Origin: CAVXHQ01 sp963761735
GTDB taxonomy: Bacteria; Pseudomonadota; Alphaproteobacteria; Rhodobacterales; Rhodobacteraceae
Assembly (NCBI GenBank): GCA_963761735.1
Contig: CAVXHQ010000005.1
Coordinates: forward strand, 124,001 to 188,000
DNA length: 64,000 nt
Reading direction: 5' to 3'
Below the pieces are notes generated by a model. That model did no database searches and was not told the origin of the DNA. It was given only the letters and a program-made list of their open reading frames with translations. Each line of letters opens with the position of its first letter. Within the stretch, counting starts at the first letter, position 1. Positions 18,181-26,316 of the stretch are shown here, one piece after another. A program made the position numbers and the translations under genes.

Positions 18181-19854
18181 ATGGGCAGCGATAGGATGAC
18201 GGGAACGGATCTGTTGCGCCATGGTCCCCGGCAGGCTCTGGCGAGGTTTGCGGCACTTGTGCTGCTGGGGGCTGTTGCCGCACTGGGGCAGGCGCCGGTC
18301 GGCCTTTGGCCGCTGACGATACTTGCCGTGGCGGTGGCGCTGCTCTGGCTGGCGCATGCGGTGTCGTCCGGCAAGGCGCGCGCCTTCGTGGCGGGCTGGG
18401 CGTTCGGTCTGGGCTATTTCGCGGCCTCGCTGCACTGGATCGTCGAGCCGTTCTTCGTCGATGCGCCCCGCGACGGGTGGATGGCGCCGTTTGCGCTGGT
18501 CTTCATGGCGGGTGGCATGGCGCTTTTCTGGGGGGCTGCGGTCCTCGCGGCGCGCGCCGTCGCGCCGCGCATTGAGCCTGTGGCGCGCGCCGTCGCGCCG
18601 CGCAACGATCCGGTGGCGCGCGCCGTTGCGCCGCGCAACGATCCGGTGGCGCGCGCCGTTGCGCCGCGCAGTGAACCGGTGGCGCGCGCCGTCTCGCCGC
18701 GCCGTCTCGTGGCGCTTGTCGCGGCATTCTCGGCGGCGGAAATTACCCGCTCGCTGATCCTCACCGGCTTTCCATGGGCGCTGCTGGGCCACATCTGGAT
18801 CGACACGCGTGTCGCGGCACTGGCCGCGCTCGTCGGGCCGCATGGCCTGACCCTGCTGACGCTTGGCCTGTCGGCGGCGGTGGCGGCCCTCGTCGCGTGG
18901 GGGCGTGGCGGCGCCCTCGTCGGCGCGGCGGCGCTGCTGGGCGCGGGGTATCTGGCGCTGGTGCCGGGCCCGCCGCAGGTGCCGGATCCGGATGCCGACG
19001 ATGCCCCGATCGTACGCCTGGTTCAGCCCAACGCCGAACAGAACCTGAAATGGGAGCCGGGCATGGCGGAGGAGTTCTTTGGCCGTCTGCTGCGCCTGAC
19101 GGCGCAAGGCGATGTGCCCGATCTTGTCGTCTGGCCCGAAACCGCGATCCAGTATCTGCTCGAGACGTCGCAGGCGCAGGTCGAGGCCGCGTCCGAGGCG
19201 GCACGCGGCGCACCGCTGGTCACGGGGGTCGTGCGGCAGGGCGACGCGGGCTATTACAACAGCCTCGTCGTCATCGAACGCGGCGCGCGCATCACCGGCA
19301 TCTACGACAAATGGCACCTCGTGCCGTTCGGTGAATATTTTCCCTTTGCCGATACGCTGAACGCCCTTGGCCTTGGGGCGCTGACCGGTCTGGTCGGCGG
19401 TGGCTATGCCGTTGGCCCCGGACCGGAGGCGGTGTCGCTGCCGGGCATCGGGCGGGCGCTCGCGCTGATCTGCTACGAAGGGATATTCGCCGAAGAGGTC
19501 AACGCTCTCGCGGAACGCCCGCGCCTGATCCTGCTGATTACCAATGACGCCTGGTTCGGCGACTGGGCCGGCCCGGCGCAGCATTTCGCGCAGGCGCGTC
19601 TGCGGGCCATCGAACAGGGGCTGCCGGTGGTGCGGGTCGCCAATACCGGCATTTCGGGGATGATCGATGCGCGCGGCCAGGTCACGGCGTCCCTGCCGCT
19701 GGGCGCCCTGGACGCCATCGACGCGGTCTTGCCCGCCGCCCTGGCGCCACCGCCCTACACCCGGTACGGCGATTGGCCGGCGATGTTCCTCACGCTGTTG
19801 CTGGCAATCGCCAGCGCGGTTGCGAACCGCCGCCCCGCCCGCGCTATCGGTTGA
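18181..19854 (+). CDS. lnt: Apolipoprotein N-acyltransferase with internal repeat insertion
   Basis: This inner-membrane enzyme adds the third acyl chain to the N-terminal cysteine of lipoproteins. The 557 residues give several N-terminal helices and a periplasmic nitrilase-like domain. The catalytic triad blocks WPETAIQY (Glu), YDKWHLVPFGEYFPF (Lys) and ICYEGIF (Cys), plus NDAWFGDWAGPAQH, are present. Unusual is an insert at residues 124-175 made of an 11-residue unit (VARAVAPRNDP type) in a loop before RRLVALVAAFSAAE. The frame is intact through it. The start is ATG 18181; ATG 18196 (MTGTDLL) is an alternative. Confidence 0.92.
   Translation: MGSDRMTGTDLLRHGPRQALARFAALVLLGAVAALGQAPVGLWPLTILAVAVALLWLAHAVSSGKARAFVAGWAFGLGYFAASLHWIVEPFFVDAPRDGWMAPFALVFMAGGMALFWGAAVLAARAVAPRIEPVARAVAPRNDPVARAVAPRNDPVARAVAPRSEPVARAVSPRRLVALVAAFSAAEITRSLILTGFPWALLGHIWIDTRVAALAALVGPHGLTLLTLGLSAAVAALVAWGRGGALVGAAALLGAGYLALVPGPPQVPDPDADDAPIVRLVQPNAEQNLKWEPGMAEEFFGRLLRLTAQGDVPDLVVWPETAIQYLLETSQAQVEAASEAARGAPLVTGVVRQGDAGYYNSLVVIERGARITGIYDKWHLVPFGEYFPFADTLNALGLGALTGLVGGGYAVGPGPEAVSLPGIGRALALICYEGIFAEEVNALAERPRLILLITNDAWFGDWAGPAQHFAQARLRAIEQGLPVVRVANTGISGMIDARGQVTASLPLGALDAIDAVLPAALAPPPYTRYGDWPAMFLTLLLAIASAVANRRPARAIG
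18550..18705 (+). repeat. In-frame 33-bp tandem repeat inside lnt
   Basis: There are four full 33-bp units starting at 18550, 18583, 18616 and 18649, and a partial fifth ending at 18705. Units two and three differ by one base. Each begins with GCGCGCGCCGT and includes the palindrome GGCGCGCGCC at the junction. The translation repeats AR-AVAPR--PV, adding about 50 mostly Arg/Ala/Pro residues to Lnt. Confidence 0.92.
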
Positions 19855-19890
19855 CGTCGCACGCGCCCGCGCCTATGCGCGGCATCGGCT

Positions 19891-19936
19891 CTGTCACAAC
19901 GGCTTCCTGACGTGGCGGATAAACCCCTACTGGAGC
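19891..19936 (+). ncRNA. SAM/SAH riboswitch in the metK leader
   Basis: The sequence GTCACAACGGCTTCCTGACG is nearly identical to the conserved hairpin of the Rhodobacterales SAM/SAH riboswitch as I remember it. The stem pairs CTGTCAC (19891-19897) with GTGGCGG (19912-19918), including G-U pairs. The loop CTTCC (19903-19907) can pair with GGAG (19932-19935), the metK ribosome binding site. This makes the H-type pseudoknot that blocks translation when S-adenosylmethionine is bound. It ends 6 bp before the metK ATG, as the class requires. Confidence 0.93.
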
Positions 19937-19941
19937 GTTTC

Positions 19942-21123
19942 ATGTCCCGTCAGAACTATATCTTTACCTCGGAGTCCGTCTCCGAGGGCCACCCCGACAA
20001 GGTCTGCGACCAGATTTCGGATGCCATCCTCGACGCCTTTCTGGCGCAGGAGCCCGAGGCCCGCGTTGCCTGCGAGACGTTCGCCACGACCAACCGGGTC
20101 GTCGTCGGCGGCGAGGTCGGCCTGTCGGACCAGGCGAAACTGACGCAGTACATGGGGCGCGTCGAGGACATCGTGCGCAACTGCATCCGTGGCATCGGCT
20201 ATGAGCAGGACAAGTTCCACCACGAGACCGTCGAGATCACCAATCTGCTGCACGAGCAGTCCGCGCATATCGCGCAGGGCGTGGATGCGTCCGGCAACAA
20301 GGACGAGGGTGCGGGCGATCAGGGCATCATGTTCGGCTATGCCACCACCGAGACCGCGGCGCTGATGCCCGCGCCGGTGCAATACGCCCATGCGATTCTG
20401 CGCAGGCTGGCCGAGGTGCGCAAGGACGGCACCGAGCCGACCCTGCGCCCCGACGCCAAGAGCCAGATTTCCCTGCGCTACGTGGACGGCAAACCGGTCG
20501 AGGTGGTGTCGATCGTGCTGTCGACGCAGCACCGCGACGAGACCCAGACCAGCGACGATATCCGGGCCATCGTCGAGCCCTATATCCTCGAAGTGCTGCC
20601 CTCGGGCTGGGTCACCCCGAAGACGAAGTGGCACGTCAATCCGACCGGCGTGTTCGTTATCGGCGGGCCGGACGGTGACGCCGGGCTGACCGGCCGCAAG
20701 ATCATCGTCGACACCTACGGCGGGGCAGCACCCCACGGCGGTGGCGCGTTCTCGGGCAAGGACCCGACCAAGGTCGACCGGTCCGCCGCCTATGCCGCCC
20801 GCTATCTGGCGAAGAACGTGGTTGCCGCGGGCCTCGCCGAACGCTGCACGATCCAGCTGAGCTATGCCATCGGCGTCTCGCGTCCGTTGTCGATCTATGC
20901 CGACACCCACGGCACCGGCGACGCGGGCGCCGTCGAGATCGAGCGTGCGATCGACCGCGTCATGGACCTGACACCGCGCGGCATCCGCCAGCACCTTGGC
21001 CTGAACCGGCCGATCTATCAGCGCACCGCGGCCTATGGCCATTTTGGCCGCGAACCGCAGGACGACGGTGGATTCTCGTGGGAGCGGACGGATCTGGCCG
21101 AGGCCCTGCGCGCCGAGATCTGA
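19942..21123 (+). CDS. metK: S-adenosylmethionine synthetase
   Basis: The enzyme makes S-adenosylmethionine from methionine and ATP. In 393 residues, SESVSEGHPDKVCDQISDA at the N-terminus, GAGDQGIMFGYA near residue 130 and the P-loop-like GGGAFSGKDPTKVDRSAAY near residue 270 are the family signatures. The ATG at 19942 is the true start. The in-frame upstream codons at 19912 lie inside the riboswitch stem and cannot be used. Control by the SAM/SAH riboswitch makes production responsive to the enzyme's own product. Confidence 0.97.
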   Translation: MSRQNYIFTSESVSEGHPDKVCDQISDAILDAFLAQEPEARVACETFATTNRVVVGGEVGLSDQAKLTQYMGRVEDIVRNCIRGIGYEQDKFHHETVEITNLLHEQSAHIAQGVDASGNKDEGAGDQGIMFGYATTETAALMPAPVQYAHAILRRLAEVRKDGTEPTLRPDAKSQISLRYVDGKPVEVVSIVLSTQHRDETQTSDDIRAIVEPYILEVLPSGWVTPKTKWHVNPTGVFVIGGPDGDAGLTGRKIIVDTYGGAAPHGGGAFSGKDPTKVDRSAAYAARYLAKNVVAAGLAERCTIQLSYAIGVSRPLSIYADTHGTGDAGAVEIERAIDRVMDLTPRGIRQHLGLNRPIYQRTAAYGHFGREPQDDGGFSWERTDLAEALRAEI

Positions 21124-21167
21124 GACGCGGCACATCGTTCGCGGTCGCCGGGACCGAGGCGGCAAAG

Positions 21168-21179
21168 CCCCCCCCCCCC
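21168..21179. repeat. Run of twelve C between metK and trmB
   Basis: A homopolymer of 12 cytosines lies 45 bp after the metK stop and 112 bp before trmB. It is non-coding. Tracts of this length are prone to slippage and to sequencing error. Confidence 0.8.
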
Positions 21180-21290
21180 GGCGGTGGCGGAACGGGGTGC
21201 CGGCCTCTCGTTCCCGGTCGGGACCGACCGCCGCATCCCGCCCGACTGGCACGCACGCCCCATTCCCCCGGACCCCCGAAGGTATCCGAC

Positions 21291-21992
21291 ATGACTGGCC
21301 CCAACCATCCCACCGGCACCCCCTGGCGCAATTTCTATGGCCGGATGCGCGGCAAGACGATGAACGCGGCCCAGATCCTGCGTCTGGAAAACGATCTCGA
21401 TGCGCTGCTGCCCGGCCCCGTGGGCCGCGAGGACAACCCGGACCGTGTGCCGCTGGACCTTGCCGCGCGGTTCGGGCCGCGCGCCGTCTGGCTTGAAATC
21501 GGCTTTGGCGGCGGCGAGCATCTCGTGCACATGGCCGCGCTGCATCCGGACACCGTATTGCTCGGGGCCGAGGCCTTCGTGAACGGTGTCGCCATGGCGC
21601 TGGGCAAGATCGAGGGGGCGGGCGTCACCAACGTCAGCATCCATCCCGGCGACATCCGCGATCTGATGGACGTGCTGCCGGATGCCTGCATCGCCCGCGC
21701 CTTTCTGAATTATCCCGATCCCTGGCCCAAGGCGCGGCACAATCGCCGCCGTTTCGTTACCGCCGAACACCTGGTCCCGCTGCACCGTGTCCTTGAGCCC
21801 GGCGCCGAATTTCGCGTGGCGACCGATATTCCCACCTACGTCGACCAGACGCTGGAGGAGGTGCCGCAGGCGGGCTTTTCCCTCGTCTCCGGCCCCGACT
21901 TCACGCCGTGGCCCGACTGGACCCGGACCCGTTATGAGCAAAAGGCCCTGCGCGAGGGCCGCACGCCGCACTACATGACGTTCAGGGCGTAG
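21291..21992 (+). CDS. trmB: tRNA (guanine-N7-)-methyltransferase
   Basis: TrmB methylates G46 in the tRNA variable loop using S-adenosylmethionine. The protein has 233 residues. The SAM-binding GFGGGEHL near residue 70, AEAFVNGVA near 98 and NYPDPWPKARHNRRR (the tRNA-binding PDPWPK-RH-RRR block) near 142 identify it. The start is the ATG at 21291, where the family N-terminus begins; the frame upstream is open but unlike TrmB. It sits after metK, a frequent pairing in this family. Confidence 0.95.
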   Translation: MTGPNHPTGTPWRNFYGRMRGKTMNAAQILRLENDLDALLPGPVGREDNPDRVPLDLAARFGPRAVWLEIGFGGGEHLVHMAALHPDTVLLGAEAFVNGVAMALGKIEGAGVTNVSIHPGDIRDLMDVLPDACIARAFLNYPDPWPKARHNRRRFVTAEHLVPLHRVLEPGAEFRVATDIPTYVDQTLEEVPQAGFSLVSGPDFTPWPDWTRTRYEQKALREGRTPHYMTFRA

Positions 21993-22210
21993 CGGCGCGT
22001 TGCGCCCCGTCGGTGACGTCGGCGGAAGGCGTGAACCCCGTCCTGCGGCGCGACCGACCGGCTGGCCGTTTTTTGTATCGCGCTGTCCGCAATCAGGGGT
22101 CACCCCGCCCATCGACACCGGCGGATCGGGGCAAAGCCCGGCCTGTTGCACCGCCGACGGTTTACCCGCCGCCCCCACGGCTCTATCACCGCCGCAAAAG
22201 GAGCCCCGAC

Positions 22211-23560
22211 ATGTCCCACGGCACGCCCATTCCGATGACCGCCCGCAAGGCCGGCCCGCTGCGCGGCGTGGCCGAGGTGCCGGGAGACAAGTCGATCTCG
22301 CACCGCTCCCTGATCCTTGGCGCGCTCTGCGTCGGTGAAACCCGCATCACCGGCCTGCTGACGGGCGAAGACGTGCTCGACACCGCAAAGGCGATGCGCG
22401 CCTTCGGCGCAGAGGTGACGCGGGCGGGCGATGGCACATGGTCCGTTCACGGCGTCGGCGTCGGCGGCTTTGCCGAGCCGGAAAACGTCATCGACTGCGG
22501 CAATTCAGGCACCGGGGTGCGCCTGATAATGGGCGCCATGGCGACTACGCCGATCACCGCGACATTCACCGGCGACGCCTCGCTCAACGGGCGCCCGATG
22601 GCCCGGATCACCGATCCGCTGGCCCTGTTTGGCGCGCGCGCCTATGGCCACGAGGGTGGCCGCCTGCCGATGACGATTGTCGGCGCCCGCGATCCGGTAC
22701 CCGTGCGCTACGCCACGCCGGTGCCGTCCGCGCAGGTGAAATCGGCTGTGCTGCTGGCCGGTCTGAACGCGCCGGGCGATACCGTGGTGATCGAGGCCGA
22801 GGCGACCCGCGACCATTCCGAACGGATGCTGGCCGGGTTCGGCGCGCAGATCTCGACCGAGCAAACCCCCGAAGGCCGCGTCATCACCCTGCGTGGCCAG
22901 CCCGAGCTGACGCCGCAGGACATCACCGTCCCGCGCGATCCGTCGTCCGCCGCCTTTCCGGTCTGCGCCGCGCTCATCACGCCGGGTTCCGACGTGCTGG
23001 TGCCCACCATCGGCCTGAACCCGACGCGCGCGGGCCTGTTCGCCACCTTGCAGGACATGGGCGCCGATCTGACGTTCGAGAACATGCGCGAGGAGGGCGG
23101 CGAGCCTGTCGCCGACCTGCGCGCCCGCTTTTCGCCCGATCTCGCGGGCATCGAGGTGCCGCCCGAACGTGCCGCCTCGATGATCGACGAATATCCGGTG
23201 CTGTCGGTCGTCGCGGCCTTTGCGCAGGGGCAGACCGTGATGCGCGGCGTCGCGGAACTGCGCGTCAAGGAATGCGACCGGATCGACGCGATGGCGCAGG
23301 GGCTGCGTGCCGCCGGGATAACCGTCGACGAGGGCCCTGACTGGTGGATCGTGCACGGTCGCGGCCATGGCGACGTGCCGGGGGGGGCGATCGTGGAATC
23401 CCGTCTCGACCACCGCATCGCGATGTCGTTCCTCGTCATGGGGCTGGCGACGAACGCGGCGATGACCGTCGACGATGCGGCCCCCGTGGCCACGTCCTTT
23501 CCCGTGTTCGAAACGCTGATGGCCGGTCTCGGCGCAAGCATCACCCGCGCCAATCGCTGA
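22211..23560 (+). CDS. aroA: 3-phosphoshikimate 1-carboxyvinyltransferase (EPSP synthase)
   Basis: The enzyme joins phosphoenolpyruvate and shikimate-3-phosphate in the pathway to aromatic amino acids. The 449-residue protein shows PGDKSISHRSLILGAL at residues 24-39, NSGTGVRLIMG near 97, LNGRPMARI, and LRVKECDRI near 353. The segment around residue 97 (NSGTGVR with MGAMA) resembles class II, glyphosate-tolerant enzymes more than the E. coli class. AAAAGGAG precedes the ATG. The 218 bp before it carry no gene. cmk follows 78 bp downstream. Confidence 0.95.
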   Translation: MSHGTPIPMTARKAGPLRGVAEVPGDKSISHRSLILGALCVGETRITGLLTGEDVLDTAKAMRAFGAEVTRAGDGTWSVHGVGVGGFAEPENVIDCGNSGTGVRLIMGAMATTPITATFTGDASLNGRPMARITDPLALFGARAYGHEGGRLPMTIVGARDPVPVRYATPVPSAQVKSAVLLAGLNAPGDTVVIEAEATRDHSERMLAGFGAQISTEQTPEGRVITLRGQPELTPQDITVPRDPSSAAFPVCAALITPGSDVLVPTIGLNPTRAGLFATLQDMGADLTFENMREEGGEPVADLRARFSPDLAGIEVPPERAASMIDEYPVLSVVAAFAQGQTVMRGVAELRVKECDRIDAMAQGLRAAGITVDEGPDWWIVHGRGHGDVPGGAIVESRLDHRIAMSFLVMGLATNAAMTVDDAAPVATSFPVFETLMAGLGASITRANR

Positions 23561-23638
23561 AACAGCGCTACGGAAGTGTCGAAATACGCGCGTCGCAGGC
23601 TTCCGGCCTCTCGGCGCACACCCCATCCGGAGGATCCG

Positions 23639-24256
23639 ATGGCCTTTACAATAGCGATTGACGGACCCGCCGCGGCGGGCAAAGGCACGATATCCAAGGC
23701 CGTCGCGGCGCATTTCGGCTTTGCCCATCTCGATACCGGGCTGCTCTACCGCGCCGTCGGTGCGCGGGTGATCGACGGCGAAGACCCCGAGGCCGCGGCC
23801 CGTGCCCTCACCTCGACGGATCTGGCGCGCGACGATCTGCGCACGCAGGCGGTGGCGGATGCGGCCAGCAAGGTGGCGGTTCTGGGGCCGGTGCGCGCCG
23901 CATTGCTGGATTTTCAGCGCCGGTTCGCGCGCTCCGGCGCCGGTGCCGTCCTCGACGGGCGCGATATCGGCACGGTGATCTGCCCGGACGCCGAGGCAAA
24001 GCTCTACGTGCTGGCCAGTGCCGAGGTCCGCGCCGAGCGGCGGTATCTGGAACTGTCGGACAAGGGCCAGGACGTCACCCGCGAGGGTGTGCTGGCCGAT
24101 GTCCACGCGCGTGACGCCCGCGATGCCGGGCGGGCGCAGTCGCCGATGCGCGCCGCCGACGACGCGCTGGTGATCGACACGTCGGACATGAGCGTCGCGG
24201 ACGCGGTGGCGATGGCCATCGGCATCATCGAACGTGCGTTGGAACCCGGCAGCTAG
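23639..24256 (+). CDS. cmk: Cytidylate kinase
   Basis: This 205-residue NMP kinase phosphorylates CMP and dCMP with ATP. The N-terminal IDGPAAAGKGT (residues 6-16) is the P-loop. LDTGLLYRAV binds CMP, and DGRDIGTVICPDA near residue 105 is the family signature. The ATG at 23639 has GGAGGA 5 bp upstream. The aroA-cmk-rpsA order of proteobacteria is kept, but three additional genes have entered between cmk and rpsA. Confidence 0.95.
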   Translation: MAFTIAIDGPAAAGKGTISKAVAAHFGFAHLDTGLLYRAVGARVIDGEDPEAAARALTSTDLARDDLRTQAVADAASKVAVLGPVRAALLDFQRRFARSGAGAVLDGRDIGTVICPDAEAKLYVLASAEVRAERRYLELSDKGQDVTREGVLADVHARDARDAGRAQSPMRAADDALVIDTSDMSVADAVAMAIGIIERALEPGS

Positions 24257-24274
24257 GGCAGGCGCGGGGGCCGT

Positions 24275-24718
24275 CTACAACGCGATATCGTAGGTCACCC
24301 AGTCCGTCTTCTTCGATACCCTGTCGTACAGGCCCCGCGCGCGGGCGTTGTCCTGTGCCGTGATCCAGCGGATCACCGACCAACCCTGTTGCACGCCGTG
24401 ATCCTTCACCCCGTCGACAAGTGCGGCGGCGGCCCCCGTGCCGCGCGCCTCGGGGGCCACGAAAAGATCGTCGAGGAACCCGCCGGTGGACGCCGAAAGC
24501 GGCCGTGCAAAGGCGCGGAAATGCGCCAGACCGACGAGGGTATCCTCGTTTTCGGCCACCAGACCGCAGGTGCCGTGATCGCCGTCATGCAACCAGTGCC
24601 AGACCGTGTCGCGCATCTGCGGCGTCTGGGCAGCGCCATAGAACCGGGCGTATCCGGCGTAGAGGGCGTCCCACGCGGCGCGGTCCGCGATGGCTGTGGG
24701 GCGGATGGTGAGGGGCAT
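24275..24718 (-). CDS. GNAT family N-acetyltransferase
   Basis: This 147-residue single-domain protein has a typical GNAT N-terminus (LTIRPTAIADRAAW) and the acetyl-CoA binding motif A as FLDDLFVAPEARGTGAAAALV near residues 81-101. ITAQDNARARGLYDRV follows as motif B, the usual C-terminal signature. The substrate is unknown. The stop falls 18 bp from the end of cmk, so the two genes converge with almost no space. It is one of three genes separating cmk from rpsA. Confidence 0.88.
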   Translation of the reverse strand: MPLTIRPTAIADRAAWDALYAGYARFYGAAQTPQMRDTVWHWLHDGDHGTCGLVAENEDTLVGLAHFRAFARPLSASTGGFLDDLFVAPEARGTGAAAALVDGVKDHGVQQGWSVIRWITAQDNARARGLYDRVSKKTDWVTYDIAL

Positions 24719-24848
24719 GGCGCTGTCCTTTCAGGGGGTGTGCGGCCCCGTGGCCGGCGGATGTGTCACCCGCTCACCTTTTGTTGGCTTGGTCTGCCGC
24801 CCACCCTGCCGCTAGGCTGGGGGCGTGTTCAACCCCACGGAGCCTCTC

Positions 24849-25388
24849 ATGCCGACAGCGATCCTCCACCGCGTTCTGACAGCTGCCGTAACCCTGTTGC
24901 TCGCTCTGCCGGTCGCGGCACAGCAGGACGACCGGGGTGCCATGACGCTCGACCGGATGGCCCGGATCGTTCTGGCCCTCGATCCCGGCGCGCAGGCGGC
25001 GGGGCCGGGGTTTACCCTGACCATCGAGGACGTCCCGGTGATGATCGTCGCCGACCCGGCGGCCAACCGGATGCGGGCGATGGTGCCGATCCGGCTGGCG
25101 TCCGGGATGACGCCCGAAGAGCTGACCCGCGTCATGCAGGCCAATTTCGACAGCGCGCTCGATGCCCGCTATGCTATCGCGCAGGGGCGGTTGTGGGGCG
25201 TCTTTATCCATCCGCTGGCAGAGCTGACGCCCGGACAGTTGATATCGGGGATCGCGCAGACGGTGAACGTGGCGACGAGCTATGGCACCGCGTACCAGTC
25301 GGGCGGCATCCGGTTCGGCGGCGGCGACAGCGGCGATCTGCAACGGCGGCTGATCGAGGAACTTCTGGAGCGCGGGCAGGAGATCTGA
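24849..25388 (+). CDS. Exported protein of unknown function, YbjN-like
   Basis: The 179-residue protein has a signal peptide of about 24 residues (LLLALPVAAQQ). The mature part begins with TLDRMARIVLALDP, then a strand-rich stretch with EDVPVMIVADPAANRMRAMVPI, then helix-forming TPEELTRVMQANFDSALDARYAI and a strand GRLWGVFIHPL. This order resembles the YbjN/type III chaperone-like fold. The similarity is to the fold pattern only and no function is implied. The ATG at 24849 gives the proper signal peptide. A GTG at 24825 is less likely. Confidence 0.7.
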   Translation: MPTAILHRVLTAAVTLLLALPVAAQQDDRGAMTLDRMARIVLALDPGAQAAGPGFTLTIEDVPVMIVADPAANRMRAMVPIRLASGMTPEELTRVMQANFDSALDARYAIAQGRLWGVFIHPLAELTPGQLISGIAQTVNVATSYGTAYQSGGIRFGGGDSGDLQRRLIEELLERGQEI

Positions 25389-25425
25389 AGGGGAGAGGCG
25401 ACGACACGGAATCCCGCCGTCGGAG

Positions 25426-25492
25426 ATCGCGACAGGGATGGTTTCGACCGGCGATGAGGCCGGCATCGGTTGAAACCGAACCGTGTCGCGAT
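25426..25492. repeat. Imperfect 25-bp inverted repeat before the peroxidase gene
   Basis: Arms at 25426-25450 and 25467-25492 are largely complementary: ATCGCGACA opens the first arm and TGTCGCGAT closes the second, with GGTTTC and GAAACC inside. The loop is 16 nt. It has no T run, so it is not a classical terminator. An RNA leader structure or a remnant of an inserted palindromic element are both possible. Confidence 0.6.
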
Positions 25493-25520
25493 ACGTGGAT
25501 CTATCGAACCGGAGGACACC

Positions 25521-26114
25521 ATGCGCATTTTTGCCCTGCTCGTCGCCATCGTGACCGCCACCGAAGGCGCCGCCGTGCCGTTGACCGGCATCTTCGCCGA
25601 CATCGAATTCGACAGCATCGACGGCGGCACGCTGTCGCCGGGCGACTGGGCCGGTCGGCCGGTCCTCGTGGTCAACACGGCCTCGTTCTGCGCCTTTACC
25701 GGTCAGTACGAAGACCTTCAGGCCCTGTTCGACGCGCACCGCGATGCCGGTCTTGTCGTGCTTGCCGTGCCGTCGGACGATTTCAATCAGGAATTCGGCA
25801 CCGACGCCGAGGTGGCTGAATTCTGCGATCTGACCTACGGCATCGACATGCCGATGACCGGGATCACCCCGGTGCGCGGCAGCGACGCGCATCCCTTCTA
25901 CCGCGCCGTGCGGGCCGACACCGGCTGGGAACCGCAGTGGAATTTCAACAAGGTACTGATCGACGGCACAGGCGCGGTGGTGGGGACCTGGGGGTCTGGC
26001 ACACGGTCGCGATCGCAGCAGATCGAGGGGCGTATCGCGGCGCTTCTGGCGGGCGGCCAGGCAGGCGTCCGGGTCCGCGCCGGGACGCGGGCGATGCCAA
26101 CGGCCTTGCCTTGA
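25521..26114 (+). CDS. Exported glutathione peroxidase-like protein
   Basis: This 197-residue thiol peroxidase belongs to the glutathione peroxidase family. NTASFCAFTGQYEDLQALF near residues 51-69 carries the peroxidatic Cys in place of selenocysteine, and WNFNKVLID near residue 140 supplies the Trp-Asn of the catalytic tetrad. A short hydrophobic start (MRIFALLVAIVTATEGAAA type) suggests export to the periplasm. The C-terminal 30 residues (QAGVRVRAG) are additional. GGAGGA lies 5 bp before the ATG. It likely reduces lipid or hydrogen peroxides, perhaps with thioredoxin rather than glutathione. Confidence 0.87.
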   Translation: MRIFALLVAIVTATEGAAVPLTGIFADIEFDSIDGGTLSPGDWAGRPVLVVNTASFCAFTGQYEDLQALFDAHRDAGLVVLAVPSDDFNQEFGTDAEVAEFCDLTYGIDMPMTGITPVRGSDAHPFYRAVRADTGWEPQWNFNKVLIDGTGAVVGTWGSGTRSRSQQIEGRIAALLAGGQAGVRVRAGTRAMPTALP

Positions 26115-26180
26115 CGCGCTATCCGTTCTATAGGGCAGGCGTCTAAGTGCCGGGACAGGCACGGATGTGAGATATCTGAG

Positions 26181-26209
26181 CAGGGTCGGTGAAAGCCGAC
26201 CCTGATTTT
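26181..26209 (+). terminator. Terminator-like hairpin ahead of rpsA
   Basis: CAGGGTCGG (26181-26189) and CCGACCCTG (26196-26204) form a perfect 9-bp stem with a TGAAAG loop followed by ATTTTG. It probably ends the peroxidase transcript. It could also be part of the rpsA leader. Confidence 0.65.
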
Positions 26210-26316
26210 GTCGCACATACCGCACGCGCCCCTAATCAACCGACCAATCGCAATCCAAAGACCGGCGGAGACAACCGCCCGGCCCGCATAAACCAGATGA
26301 ATAGGATATCTTACAC

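Noticed and set aside
23383..23389. Run of G inside aroA as a possible frameshift
   Set aside because: The protein continues through the run with conserved EPSP synthase sequence and ends normally.
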